Positions 36,175 to 44,586 of a DNA stretch of 49,521 bases are shown here, piece after piece. A program made the translations under genes and the position numbers. The stretch spans positions 1 to 49,521 of the forward strand of contig CAZHCA010000032.1 of the NCBI GenBank assembly GCA_964530825.1, read 5' to 3'. Each line of letters starts with the position of its first letter. Positions within the stretch are counted from its first letter, which is position 1. Source of the stretch: CAZHCA01 sp964530825. GTDB taxonomy: Bacteria > Bacteroidota > Bacteroidia > Chitinophagales > Saprospiraceae. The notes under the pieces are model-generated. The model saw only the letters and a program-made list of their open reading frames with translations, was not told the DNA's origin and did not search any database.

Positions 36175-38127
36175 TTATGATTTGATTGCAAACCTGACGC
36201 CAAACATTACCCACCTGCCCGGCATGGGGGCGCCCAGAATATCCTGATACTGTGCATCGAATACGTTGTGGATTTGGAGATGTAGACCTAGCTCGGGGAT
36301 GATCCGATAGCCGATCTGGAGATTCCACAGGGTGTAGTCTTCCTCCAATGCACTGCCAATGGACTCTGCGAAGCGCGGATTGCGTACCTTGTACAAGCCA
36401 TTGATACCCAACTCCAGAGGGCCGGCGTTCAGAAGCAGGTTGGTGGTGAGTAGGTGACGGGCATGGCTACTGATATATACTGAGGTGACTCCTTCTTCGT
36501 TACGGGTTTCCAGAAAAGTATAGCCCAGTGAGGCGTGGATACGCCCGCCCTCGGGCAAGGGCTGCCGGTACCAGAGCTCGTTCTCTACCCCGCGAGTGAT
36601 GACATCTGTGATGTTTTGTGCAAAAAAGTAATTCGCTCCCTCCTGTAAGTTTTCGTTATTGGGAATATCGGCGGCATTGGCCTCCACGTAATCGATAAGG
36701 TTATCTGACTGGCGCAGGAAACCGGTTGCTTTCCATTGTAAAGATGCTGCAATGTCGAGATCGAACCCCAATTCTTCGGACCAACTCTGCTCGGCCAACA
36801 GGTCAGGGTTGCCCAGGTTGCGGCCTGGCGTAAGGTTTTCCAATTCAAACGACACGAAGCGTTCGGTGTAGTTGGCCGCGCGGATACTACGTCCTACACT
36901 CCCCCGAAGGCGTAACTCGGGCAAGGCCTGGTAGGAGAGGTTGAGTTGGGGCGTCACCTCGCTGCCGTAGTTCTCGTCGTAATCGTAGCGCAGGCTGGCG
37001 GTAAGCGTTAGGAGTTGTACGGGTTGCCAGACCCCCATACCGTAAAGGCCGGCATGCCAGTCCTCGTGGTTACCGCGGTCATTACTCTTAATTGAGCGCC
37101 GGTCGAGCTGGCCGCCCAAATTGATGGAGAAGCGGGCCGACTGTTCCCAATGGTGATTGACGTTGAGGTTGTAAAAATTGGTGACGTGGTTGTTGGTCGA
37201 GGGAAAATCGCGATTGAAGATAAACTCGTCCGTATTACGCTTGTGCACGAAATTGATATCGGTTTTGCTGTTCACCCCTGTTTTTGTTACGATGGCCTGG
37301 TTCCACCAGGTGCGGGTAGCCTCTTCGGACTCATCGAGCGGGCTGGCGGTATAAAAAAATCGTGCACTGAAGTCGCGGCTGTCGAAAGCGGTGCGGACAC
37401 GCAGGTGCCATCCATTGTCCAGGCGATAGCCGAAATGCAGGCCGGCAGTTTTGATATCGAAATAATTGCGGTATTCTTCCAGCAGTGTGCCGCTGATCTC
37501 CCGGGCTTCGATCAACTCTCCTTCCGCCTGGGTGAGGTTAAATCCGCCGCTCAGGAACAACCGTTCGCGCTGTACGGTAAAACCTTGGCGGGCCATCACC
37601 AGGCTGTTTTCCCCAAAGTGTACTTGCCCCTCGATCAGGGTGGCATCGCTCCGCTGTGGGTCGTGGCTTTTGGTCACGATATTTACTACCCCGCCTACCG
37701 CATCGGCGCCGTAGATGGCGGCCGCAGCACCACGTAGTACCTCGATGCGCTCGATTTCGGTTGTTGCTACTGGAATTGCGTGGTTAAAATGGGCGGTAAG
37801 CGGATCGTTGAGCCTCATGCCATCAACCAGTACCAGCACCTGTGTAAAGGTAGCGCCCCGCATGGTGATATCGCCCTGGGCTCCAAAAGCATTACGCGAT
37901 TGCACTTCTACGCCGGGTACGTATTGCAGCAGGTCATCGATGGAGGTGTAGGGGGCTTGTTGAAGGTCGACTGGTTCCAGCAAACTGATGTTACGCCCGG
38001 TACGGGCAACCTGGACCGGTACCCGGGCAGATTTTACCGTTACGGTGTCGACCAGTGCAGAAAATTGAGTGTGGCCGGCCGTGCATATTATGCAGCAGGC
38101 ACAAGTAAGCAATAAATGTCGGGTCAT
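36175..38127 (-). CDS. TonB-dependent outer-membrane receptor
   Basis: A 650-residue outer-membrane receptor. A Cys-rich signal (MTRHLLLTCACCIICTAGHTQ) leads to a plug domain (residues about 45-165) with SIDDLLQYVPGVEVQSRN, GDITMRGATFTQVLVLVDG and LRGAAAAIYGADAVGGVVNI. A 22-strand-type barrel follows, ending in WVMFGVRFAIKS with a terminal aromatic-type strand. The size and plug pattern resemble BtuB-type or catecholate receptors rather than the larger SusC-type. No SusD, TonB or ABC transporter is adjacent, so the ligand is unknown. It lies downstream of dabA on the same strand. Confidence 0.88.
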   Translation of the reverse strand: MTRHLLLTCACCIICTAGHTQFSALVDTVTVKSARVPVQVARTGRNISLLEPVDLQQAPYTSIDDLLQYVPGVEVQSRNAFGAQGDITMRGATFTQVLVLVDGMRLNDPLTAHFNHAIPVATTEIERIEVLRGAAAAIYGADAVGGVVNIVTKSHDPQRSDATLIEGQVHFGENSLVMARQGFTVQRERLFLSGGFNLTQAEGELIEAREISGTLLEEYRNYFDIKTAGLHFGYRLDNGWHLRVRTAFDSRDFSARFFYTASPLDESEEATRTWWNQAIVTKTGVNSKTDINFVHKRNTDEFIFNRDFPSTNNHVTNFYNLNVNHHWEQSARFSINLGGQLDRRSIKSNDRGNHEDWHAGLYGMGVWQPVQLLTLTASLRYDYDENYGSEVTPQLNLSYQALPELRLRGSVGRSIRAANYTERFVSFELENLTPGRNLGNPDLLAEQSWSEELGFDLDIAASLQWKATGFLRQSDNLIDYVEANAADIPNNENLQEGANYFFAQNITDVITRGVENELWYRQPLPEGGRIHASLGYTFLETRNEEGVTSVYISSHARHLLTTNLLLNAGPLELGINGLYKVRNPRFAESIGSALEEDYTLWNLQIGYRIIPELGLHLQIHNVFDAQYQDILGAPMPGRWVMFGVRFAIKS

Positions 38128-38288
38128 GTCCGGTACCTTCTTTTATCCTCGGCCGATAAAGGTAAGGAATGTTCGGGAAGGGGTAAGGGCCAGATTGACC
38201 GGATGGAATTGGGGCCGACAACCATTGGTGTTCCACCGTGTGCTGCATGCAGTCATGTCGTAATCCAAAATCGGATGTTACAGGATAA

Positions 38289-38338
38289 GTGCATCGGCTT
38301 TTAACGAATAGACGCAGGCCGCAAACGCACCGATGCAC
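38289..38338 (-). promoter_or_regulatory. Stem-loop in leader between dabA and TonB receptor gene
   Basis: GTGCATCGG (38289-38297) pairs perfectly with CCGATGCAC (38330-38338) around a 32-nt loop. It lies 13 bp past the dabA stop and 160 bp before the receptor start. It may be the dabA terminator, although no T-run follows the stem on the minus strand, or part of a structured leader. No known riboswitch consensus could be matched. Confidence 0.35.
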
Positions 38339-38351
38339 ATGCTCCCTTGGT

Positions 38352-40895
38352 TTAGGCTTCCACCCACGCTCCGCCCGGCAACAGTCGTTCCATGACTTCC
38401 CGCTCCGGATCCCAAATCTGGATGGTTACCCATTCGTTGTAGAAGAGCTTTTGCAGAATAGCATGGCGCTCAATCAGCATTTGTACGCGATTGCGGGGAG
38501 CCACCACCAAGGCTGTCAGGCGCAGGGGTTGGTGGTACAACTCCTGATCATTGCGCATAACGGATTGCAGGGGCAGGCCGTGCATGAGGTCCGAGCCATT
38601 GCCTTGCATGATGCCTACTTTGCCGACGACATTGTGGGTGATTTTGCTGCCACTGCCGAAAGCCACGTTGTCGGTAGTGGAGAAAAAATACTGACTGTTG
38701 ATCCACTGCGCAACGACCAATGGGGCGGTCATAATAACTTCCAGGGAGGCGGCGTCTGGATCTTGCTCCCAGTCGTAGGAGTGGAGGAAACAGCGGCCCC
38801 GCAAATCGAGTTTGGCCGTCAGGTGGCGGGGAGCTACGACAAATCCGGCGTTGCCAGCCAGGCCCCATTCGGGGCGCACCTCCGACCAGTCGGCACTACG
38901 GCGTAGGAGATCATCGCCGTTGGGAGCGCCAAGTTGGGGGGCGCGGGCGTCGAGATTGGCCTGCTGGGCCTTGGCTAGGTCGGTCCGCAATTGGTCGACT
39001 TGTTGATTTTTCTCTTCGTTGAGTTCACCTAAATCGATGAGCGTGATTGCATCGGTGGTGGTATTGTGCTGCGCCCCTATGAAAAGGGTATCATTGGGGA
39101 TGGCGATACCTTCGGCCCGAAGCCGTTCGCGAATGGCGTGTTGGTTGAGGATGCGGGCCATAGCTGCCGCATTGGGCCCGCCGTGGCTGCCGCCGCAGGC
39201 CCCGCAGTCGAGCGCAGCTGCATAGGGATTATTCTCAGTCTGGCTACCGTGTCCGCAAAGTACAACCAAGGGGGCGAAGTTGGTAGTCAGGCCCATCATG
39301 CGCAGGGCATTACCCGCATAAATAACCTGCTGGTCGAAAGGGATGCCCCAGTCACCGTGAGCGTGCACATCGGGGGCCAGATCGATTGGCGGATAAAAAA
39401 GTTTCCGGCCGGCCTGGCGCCAACGGTTCAGGGTGCGCGGGATAAGGCTGCGACCGATGGTGATCAGGCCGGCGGGCAAGCCCAGCGCCTCTGCAGCGGC
39501 AAAGGATGTAGCCAGGTTATATTTTAAGGATTTGTAAGTTGCCTTCAGTTCATTAAGCAAGCCGCGCCCCTGAGCGTACCGTTGGCCTAATTGCTCGCAA
39601 CCGGCGCCGGTATCTTCCCGCAATTCATGAGCCGGCTGCAGTAACACTGGCAAGGACTTTACCCGTTTTCCCAGCAAAGTGTGGTAGGCGATAGGAAGGC
39701 CAAAGAATCCAGCAAATCCGAAAGTCTCGTAATTGCCTGCGGCCTCGACGTGCCGACGAAAAGGTTCGGAACGCACATCGATACAAAAAGCCAGTTGGGC
39801 GGCCGGACGGTGAAGGGGGGCTCGCTGTTGGGCCTGCGACTGAATTTGCTCACCGAGCATTTTCCGGAATTCCGTCTCCCAGCATTGGAGTAGCTTCAGG
39901 CGCAAATTATGATAAGCCTTTTGGAGGAGCGTCAATATTGTAGCCCAATTTTTGGGGTCTGCACTGGAAGTTGGTTGCAGGTAAGCCTCCGCCCAGTTGT
40001 TCAATTGCACCAGTTCCCGTGGAACGAACGGTGTGTCGGTTGTTTTAGCTGGTAAGGCAGTTGCAGCAATCATCAAACGCACGGCCAGGTAATTATCCAG
40101 GCTGATGGGATGCTGTTGCTGAGGTTCGTAGTCGTGTTGGTCGCTGCGCCAGCGAATATAGGCTGCCCAACCGGGAAGCGCCAGTAAATGGTCGCGCAGA
40201 AATTCCTTGCGGTCAGCGGCAGGGATGGAGAGCGATTCCATTAAAAAGGCGATAGCCTGCCGGCTATCGGCCGGCAGTTTATTCAGCAACGATCGCTGTA
40301 CAGAACCCTTCCGGTCGTGTTGCAACAAAGTTTTAACGGCTTTAAAAAAACCGGCTTTCCGGAAAGGCATCCCCCAGGCCGCCTGTCCCTCATCCAAAAA
40401 AGTGGCCAGCCAAGTGATCATCTCGCGGTTGATGGGCTCGATGTGGTTCTGCCAGGGGCGCTGGGCCACCAGAAGGTGGGACACCTGATCAAGCAGGGTT
40501 GAGGTGGTGGTTATTTCGGTACGATCATCGAGCTCTTCCAGCAAAGCGGTTAAAAGGTCGCTTGTTGAAATCGTTCGATCCTCCAGTTGCAGTGTTTCCG
40601 GGAGTTCGTCGGCTACGTTGCGCAGGGCTTCCCGGAAATCACCTGCTTGGATAAATCCTTGCTGGCGGGCGTGGCGAATCTGCCAAAATCCGGGCAGGCA
40701 GTGGGCGTCAAAAAGTTGTTGTCCGCGCCGGGTAGCCTCGGCGAATGGGAGCGACTCTAATCCTTGTAAAGGATTGCAAGCCACGGTACTGGCCAGGGGC
40801 CAGGTAGGCGCTACCAATTGATAGAGCTGCTCCAATTGTTGGTCTACTGTTTTGGGAGCCACTTTGATATTTTGAGCGGAATCATGAACGATCAT
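38352..40895 (-). CDS. dabA: Inorganic carbon transporter subunit DabA (DUF2309)
   Basis: An 847-residue protein of the DUF2309/YbcC family, now known as DabA, the zinc-binding carbonic-anhydrase-like subunit of the DAB dissolved inorganic carbon pump. All metal-site residues are visible: Cys371 and Asp373 (FCIDVRSEP), His549 (LCGHGSQTEN) and Cys564 (LDCGACGG); the spacing of 15 between the His and the last Cys equals that in characterised DabA. The ATG ending at 40895 is used because an in-frame TTG three codons earlier is less likely. It follows dabB by 25 bp. Confidence 0.92.
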   Translation of the reverse strand: MIVHDSAQNIKVAPKTVDQQLEQLYQLVAPTWPLASTVACNPLQGLESLPFAEATRRGQQLFDAHCLPGFWQIRHARQQGFIQAGDFREALRNVADELPETLQLEDRTISTSDLLTALLEELDDRTEITTTSTLLDQVSHLLVAQRPWQNHIEPINREMITWLATFLDEGQAAWGMPFRKAGFFKAVKTLLQHDRKGSVQRSLLNKLPADSRQAIAFLMESLSIPAADRKEFLRDHLLALPGWAAYIRWRSDQHDYEPQQQHPISLDNYLAVRLMIAATALPAKTTDTPFVPRELVQLNNWAEAYLQPTSSADPKNWATILTLLQKAYHNLRLKLLQCWETEFRKMLGEQIQSQAQQRAPLHRPAAQLAFCIDVRSEPFRRHVEAAGNYETFGFAGFFGLPIAYHTLLGKRVKSLPVLLQPAHELREDTGAGCEQLGQRYAQGRGLLNELKATYKSLKYNLATSFAAAEALGLPAGLITIGRSLIPRTLNRWRQAGRKLFYPPIDLAPDVHAHGDWGIPFDQQVIYAGNALRMMGLTTNFAPLVVLCGHGSQTENNPYAAALDCGACGGSHGGPNAAAMARILNQHAIRERLRAEGIAIPNDTLFIGAQHNTTTDAITLIDLGELNEEKNQQVDQLRTDLAKAQQANLDARAPQLGAPNGDDLLRRSADWSEVRPEWGLAGNAGFVVAPRHLTAKLDLRGRCFLHSYDWEQDPDAASLEVIMTAPLVVAQWINSQYFFSTTDNVAFGSGSKITHNVVGKVGIMQGNGSDLMHGLPLQSVMRNDQELYHQPLRLTALVVAPRNRVQMLIERHAILQKLFYNEWVTIQIWDPEREVMERLLPGGAWVEA

Positions 40896-40920
40896 GACAA
40901 GCAATTTTTTGGATGAAAAA

Positions 40921-42396
40921 TTACAAGCGGTACAGGCCGCGGTGTAGGGTCATAGTGGAAGATTGCGGTTGACTGCTTCGCAATGCTCGGACGTATATAC
41001 GGACCAGCCAGCTACTGGCGATGGATCCGGGTAAATAGCCCCGGAAGATCATCAGCAACCACCCGGTCAGAAAAAGTGCTAGAGTTACCCAGTGAATAAG
41101 TCGCATGGGGAGAGGCGTAAATTGGGGCAGTTGTTGTTCGACTAGGAAAACGGAGGCGCCATAGACGGTTGCACCCAATAGACCCAGGCCACCCGCCAGC
41201 AAGGCGCGTCCTATGCTGGGTGCGGGCTGCAGGATGGTCATTACGGCGTGTGCACAAGTAATGCCGCAAAAGACCAGTAACATCAGGTAGGTGGTATCCA
41301 GACTGCCGGTTTTTTGGGTAAACCACCAAAAAATGCCCGTACCGGCTAGGCCCAGTAGCATTCCGTACGTAAAAACCGGGAGGGTGGCGCGGCCTTCCAG
41401 CTTCAGACTACGGTTGCGTGCCGCTTTGACAGTTGACCCGGCGCTCAAGAAAAGTGATGCCTTAAAAAAACCGTGCCAGATCATGTGGGCAATAGCGGCT
41501 GGGAATAAACCCAGGCCGCACTGCATGATCATAAAACCCATCTGGCCCATAGTAGAACAGGTAAGGGTGCGTTTTACATCACTCTGGACCAACATCCAGG
41601 TGGTACCAATAAGTGCCGTCAGTGCTCCCAGTACGGTGGCCAAGGAAAGTGTCCAGGGCAACCCTGCCATGACCGGATACCATTTATAGAGGATCAGTGC
41701 CCCTCCGTTGACCAACCCAGCATGCATGAAGGCCGACACTGGCGTAGGTGCATTGGCCGAAGCGATCAGCCATCGGTGAAAAGGCCAGATAGCCGACTGC
41801 ATGAAAGCTGAAAGTACTAGTAGGATTGCTGCTACTGGAAGCCATGGGGTGGGCGTCCAGGCTTGTCGAAGTTGTATCAGAGAAAGGTGCCCCTGTGTGC
41901 TGTAAATAAAGAGACTTACTGCTAAAAGCAAAATGCTGGCCGTCACCAGGTGCTGCAGCACTATATGGCCCGAGGTGCGTGCTGCTTGCCAAGAAGGTTG
42001 GTGGGTAACTAGGCGGGCAAGGAGAACATTACTTACGCCAAGGGAAGCGACCAGGATCAACATATGATCGGCGCTGACGAAGATCAGCAATGACAAGGTA
42101 AGAGCCAAAAAATAACGTACGGTCAGCCGCTGGCGGTGATGACCATCAAAATGGCGCAAGCTGTAGGCCTGAATGATCAGGCTGATGAAGCTGATTACCG
42201 TGGTCAGCAGGTAGGTCGCGGCATTGATTTGGAAGCCGTAGAGAACTTCCGGTCGATAGGGAAGAAATGCACCCAAGGAACTCAGAACAAAAGCGAGCCC
42301 CGTAATAATCAAGGCCAAGCGTTCTGCCTTAGACTTAGGTGTGTAGGTCACTAACAGTGCTGCCATTAGCAGACTGAAGAGTATGGCTAGAATCAT
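40921..42396 (-). CDS. dabB: Proton/cation-conducting membrane subunit DabB (NuoL/MrpA-like)
   Basis: A 491-residue polytopic protein of the NuoL/antiporter family with about 13-14 membrane helices. The conserved core includes HAGLVNGGALILYKW, SDVKRTLTCSTMGQMGFMI and IWPFHRWL. In DAB systems this subunit lets cations flow and energises DabA, which sits on its cytosolic face. It is the first gene of the dabBA operon, and a divergent LysR regulator lies 131 bp upstream. Confidence 0.9.
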   Translation of the reverse strand: MILAILFSLLMAALLVTYTPKSKAERLALIITGLAFVLSSLGAFLPYRPEVLYGFQINAATYLLTTVISFISLIIQAYSLRHFDGHHRQRLTVRYFLALTLSLLIFVSADHMLILVASLGVSNVLLARLVTHQPSWQAARTSGHIVLQHLVTASILLLAVSLFIYSTQGHLSLIQLRQAWTPTPWLPVAAILLVLSAFMQSAIWPFHRWLIASANAPTPVSAFMHAGLVNGGALILYKWYPVMAGLPWTLSLATVLGALTALIGTTWMLVQSDVKRTLTCSTMGQMGFMIMQCGLGLFPAAIAHMIWHGFFKASLFLSAGSTVKAARNRSLKLEGRATLPVFTYGMLLGLAGTGIFWWFTQKTGSLDTTYLMLLVFCGITCAHAVMTILQPAPSIGRALLAGGLGLLGATVYGASVFLVEQQLPQFTPLPMRLIHWVTLALFLTGWLLMIFRGYLPGSIASSWLVRIYVRALRSSQPQSSTMTLHRGLYRL

Positions 42397-42470
42397 CTCT
42401 GTAGGTTTTATTAAACTGGGCGCAAGGTAGGAAAGGATGAGTTATTAGGAAAATTAAAAATTTTTATAAC

Positions 42471-42493
42471 AACTATTAGATTTTCTTATAGTT
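42471..42493. promoter_or_regulatory. LysR-type operator between dabB and the LysR gene
   Basis: AACTAT-N11-ATAGTT is a perfect 6-bp inverted repeat with the 11-bp spacing typical of LysR-family (T-N11-A) boxes. It lies between the divergent dabB start (42396) and LysR start (42528), 35 bp before the regulator gene. Its position suits autoregulation and activation of dabBA. Confidence 0.7.
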
Positions 42494-42527
42494 TAAAGGA
42501 ACAAGCAATAAAAACAAACGGTGAATT

Positions 42528-43412
42528 ATGGATCCCAATACGCTTTATTTGGATCTGCCGCTTTTGCGCACCTTCATTACGGTAGTGGACCAGCGAAGCT
42601 TTAGCATGGCGGCAAATGAATTACTGCGTAGCCAGTCGGCAGTAAGTCAGCAGATCAAGAAGCTGGAACAGATGGTGGGGCAACCGTTGTTGAATAAGCA
42701 GGGTCGGGAGGTTACCATGACCGAAGCCGGCCGGGTCGTCTACCAGTACGGCTGGCAAATGTTGCGCGTGGAGCAAAAGCTGCGCGAGGAGTTATACAGT
42801 GAGGAGATAACGGGTCGGGTTCGATTGGGCATTCCGGAAGATCTGGCAACTCATTACTTGCTGCCCATTCTGGCCAGCTTTCGCGAGCAATATCCGCGCA
42901 TTCAGCTCGCGGTAGAGTGCGACTTAACGGAGCGCCTGTACCATAGTTATCAGGCCAACGAATACGAGCTGGTCATTCTGAAGCACGAACAACTTAACGT
43001 AGCTTATCCTGACCGGATCGTCAAGACCTGGTATGATCCTTTGGTCTGGGTTGGGCGTGATCCCGAAGAAGTGCGGCAATGGCAGGCAGCCGAGCGGGTA
43101 CCCATTATCGTCTCGCCTGAACCGTGTGTGTATCGACGCCAGGTTTTGCACCGGCTGGCTTCTGCACAGCAGGCCTTCGACCTTACTTACGTAAGCGAAA
43201 GTTACAACAGTAAAATTTTTGCGATTCGTGCTGGTTTGGGGCTGGCGGCATTGCCCAAGAGTCTGGCGCCCGATGATTGCGTGGTCGTGGAGGAAGGACT
43301 GCCCGAATTATCGCCCACTAAAATTTCGCTTTTCCGGTCGGAAATACAAGCTAAAGTAGCCCAATTCCTTTGCGATCGCATTGTAGAGAGTTTTGATGCA
43401 CAGTTGGGATAA
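42528..43412 (+). CDS. LysR-family regulator, likely of dabBA
   Basis: A 294-residue LysR-type transcription regulator. The winged helix-turn-helix is at residues about 6-65 (FITVVDQRSFSMAANELLRSQSAVSQQIKKLE), followed by the linker helix and a substrate-binding domain with GRVRLGIPEDLATHYLLPIL. LysR regulators control DAB and other carbon-concentrating loci in other bacteria, and the divergent orientation with a shared AACTAT-N11-ATAGTT site supports this role here. The effector is unknown. Confidence 0.9.
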   Translation: MDPNTLYLDLPLLRTFITVVDQRSFSMAANELLRSQSAVSQQIKKLEQMVGQPLLNKQGREVTMTEAGRVVYQYGWQMLRVEQKLREELYSEEITGRVRLGIPEDLATHYLLPILASFREQYPRIQLAVECDLTERLYHSYQANEYELVILKHEQLNVAYPDRIVKTWYDPLVWVGRDPEEVRQWQAAERVPIIVSPEPCVYRRQVLHRLASAQQAFDLTYVSESYNSKIFAIRAGLGLAALPKSLAPDDCVVVEEGLPELSPTKISLFRSEIQAKVAQFLCDRIVESFDAQLG

Positions 43413-43442
43413 GTTTTTACAATTTATTAAGTATTTTGCGGT

Positions 43443-43631
43443 ATGGCAGAAAACAACCCACGCTACAACCAAGGTATCATGCTCTCCACCCTGGCCGGTT
43501 TGCTGGTCACCTTAAGCCTGACGATCTGGTCGGAAACCCGTTGGCAACTCCCGGCAGCCCTGGCAGGTGCCGCTTGTGCTTTTGCAGGTTTGTATATGCT
43601 GAATCGTGCTGGCAAAAAAAAACAGGATTGA
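43443..43631 (+). CDS. Small two-helix membrane protein
   Basis: A 62-residue protein starting 30 bp after the LysR stop. Two hydrophobic segments (GIMLSTLAGLLVTLSLTIW and LPAALAGAACAFAGLYML) are joined by a short polar turn, with a basic tail (RAGKKKQD). No family recognised. Its place suggests cotranscription with lysR. Confidence 0.65.
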   Translation: MAENNPRYNQGIMLSTLAGLLVTLSLTIWSETRWQLPAALAGAACAFAGLYMLNRAGKKKQD

Positions 43632-43706
43632 GCAGCCGCATCATCTCTTTGCGTGATTTCAGTTGATTATACCTTTCTAAAAAGCAGTAGGAAAAAAACC
43701 TTTTTA

Positions 43707-43734
43707 TTGGTTCCTTTAAGGGGGGATACGTTTA
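43707..43734 (+). promoter_or_regulatory. Candidate promoter of the ZIP transporter gene
   Basis: TTG at 43707-43709 and TACGTTTA at 43727-43734 resemble the Bacteroidota -33 (TTTG) and -7 (TAnnTTTG) elements; the -7 box ends in A instead of G. The start codon follows 24 bp later. Confidence 0.3.
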
Positions 43735-43758
43735 GTCTGCGTCAAGAAAAACCTCTAA

Positions 43759-44520
43759 ATGCTCCTCATCACCGATTGGTTTAACGGGTTAGGTGCCGTC
43801 TGGCAAGTGCTCATATACAGTACCCTTACTGCTGTGGCTACCGGTCTGGGTGCCATTCCTTTTTTCTTTATCCGCAAAATCACCAAGCGCTGGATCGCAC
43901 TGGGCGACGCGCTGGCTGCCGGGTTGATGCTCACTGCGAGTTTCCGCCTGATCGAGGAAGGGCTTCATTACGGCCTTTGGCGGTTGTTACTCGGGATCGG
44001 ATTAGGCATGGTACTGATCAACTGGAGTCGCCGGCAACTTGATGGACGGGAGGAAATAAAGGTTGGAGAACTCCAGGGGACCAATGCCTTAAAAGCCTTA
44101 CTCATCGTAGGGGTGATGACGGTGCACTCCTTCGCCGAAGGGGTGGGGGTCGGCGTTTCCTTCGGCGGAGGGGAAGCCTTCGGTAAATTCATTTCGGCGG
44201 CTATTGCCATTCATAATATACCCGAGGGACTGGCCATCAGTATGGTCTTGGTTTCGCGCGGAGTTTCGGTATGGAAAAGCATGTTCTGGTCTATCTTTTC
44301 GAGCCTGCCCCAGCCGATCGTTGCCGTACCCAGCTTTTTGTTCGTCGATATTTTTCAGCCCTTTCTACCCTTCGGATTAGGATTTGCCGCCGGTGCCATG
44401 ATCTGGATGGTGGCTTCCGAGCTTTTGCCGGAAGCACTGCAGGATGCTCCGAAGGAAACCATTGCCATCGCCGTAGTCGTTGGGGTGATGCTGATGATCC
44501 TGCTGCAAGAAATGATCTAG
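43759..44520 (+). CDS. ZIP-family divalent metal transporter
   Basis: A 253-residue inner-membrane protein with the eight-helix ZIP pattern and the metal-site motifs of helices IV and V: HSFAEG (His123, Glu127) and HNIPEG (His152, Asn153, Glu156). ZIP proteins bring Zn2+, Fe2+ or Mn2+ into the cytosol. The cytosolic loop (residues about 90-110) is short and lacks a His-rich stretch. It is encoded 350 bp from the LysR gene of the zinc-dependent DabA system; a functional link is only suggested by distance. Confidence 0.88.
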   Translation: MLLITDWFNGLGAVWQVLIYSTLTAVATGLGAIPFFFIRKITKRWIALGDALAAGLMLTASFRLIEEGLHYGLWRLLLGIGLGMVLINWSRRQLDGREEIKVGELQGTNALKALLIVGVMTVHSFAEGVGVGVSFGGGEAFGKFISAAIAIHNIPEGLAISMVLVSRGVSVWKSMFWSIFSSLPQPIVAVPSFLFVDIFQPFLPFGLGFAAGAMIWMVASELLPEALQDAPKETIAIAVVVGVMLMILLQEMI

Positions 44521-44586
44521 GAGTATTCCGGATGTATTCCTCCCAGACTTTCTTATCTTTTATTGCCAAATCAACACCCTTCACTC

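Noticed and set aside
38128..38351. Possible cobalamin riboswitch upstream of the TonB receptor gene.
   Set aside because: GGTGGAACACC and a weak CCGGTCAATCTGG resemble parts of the consensus, but the conserved GCCACTGT-type core is missing.
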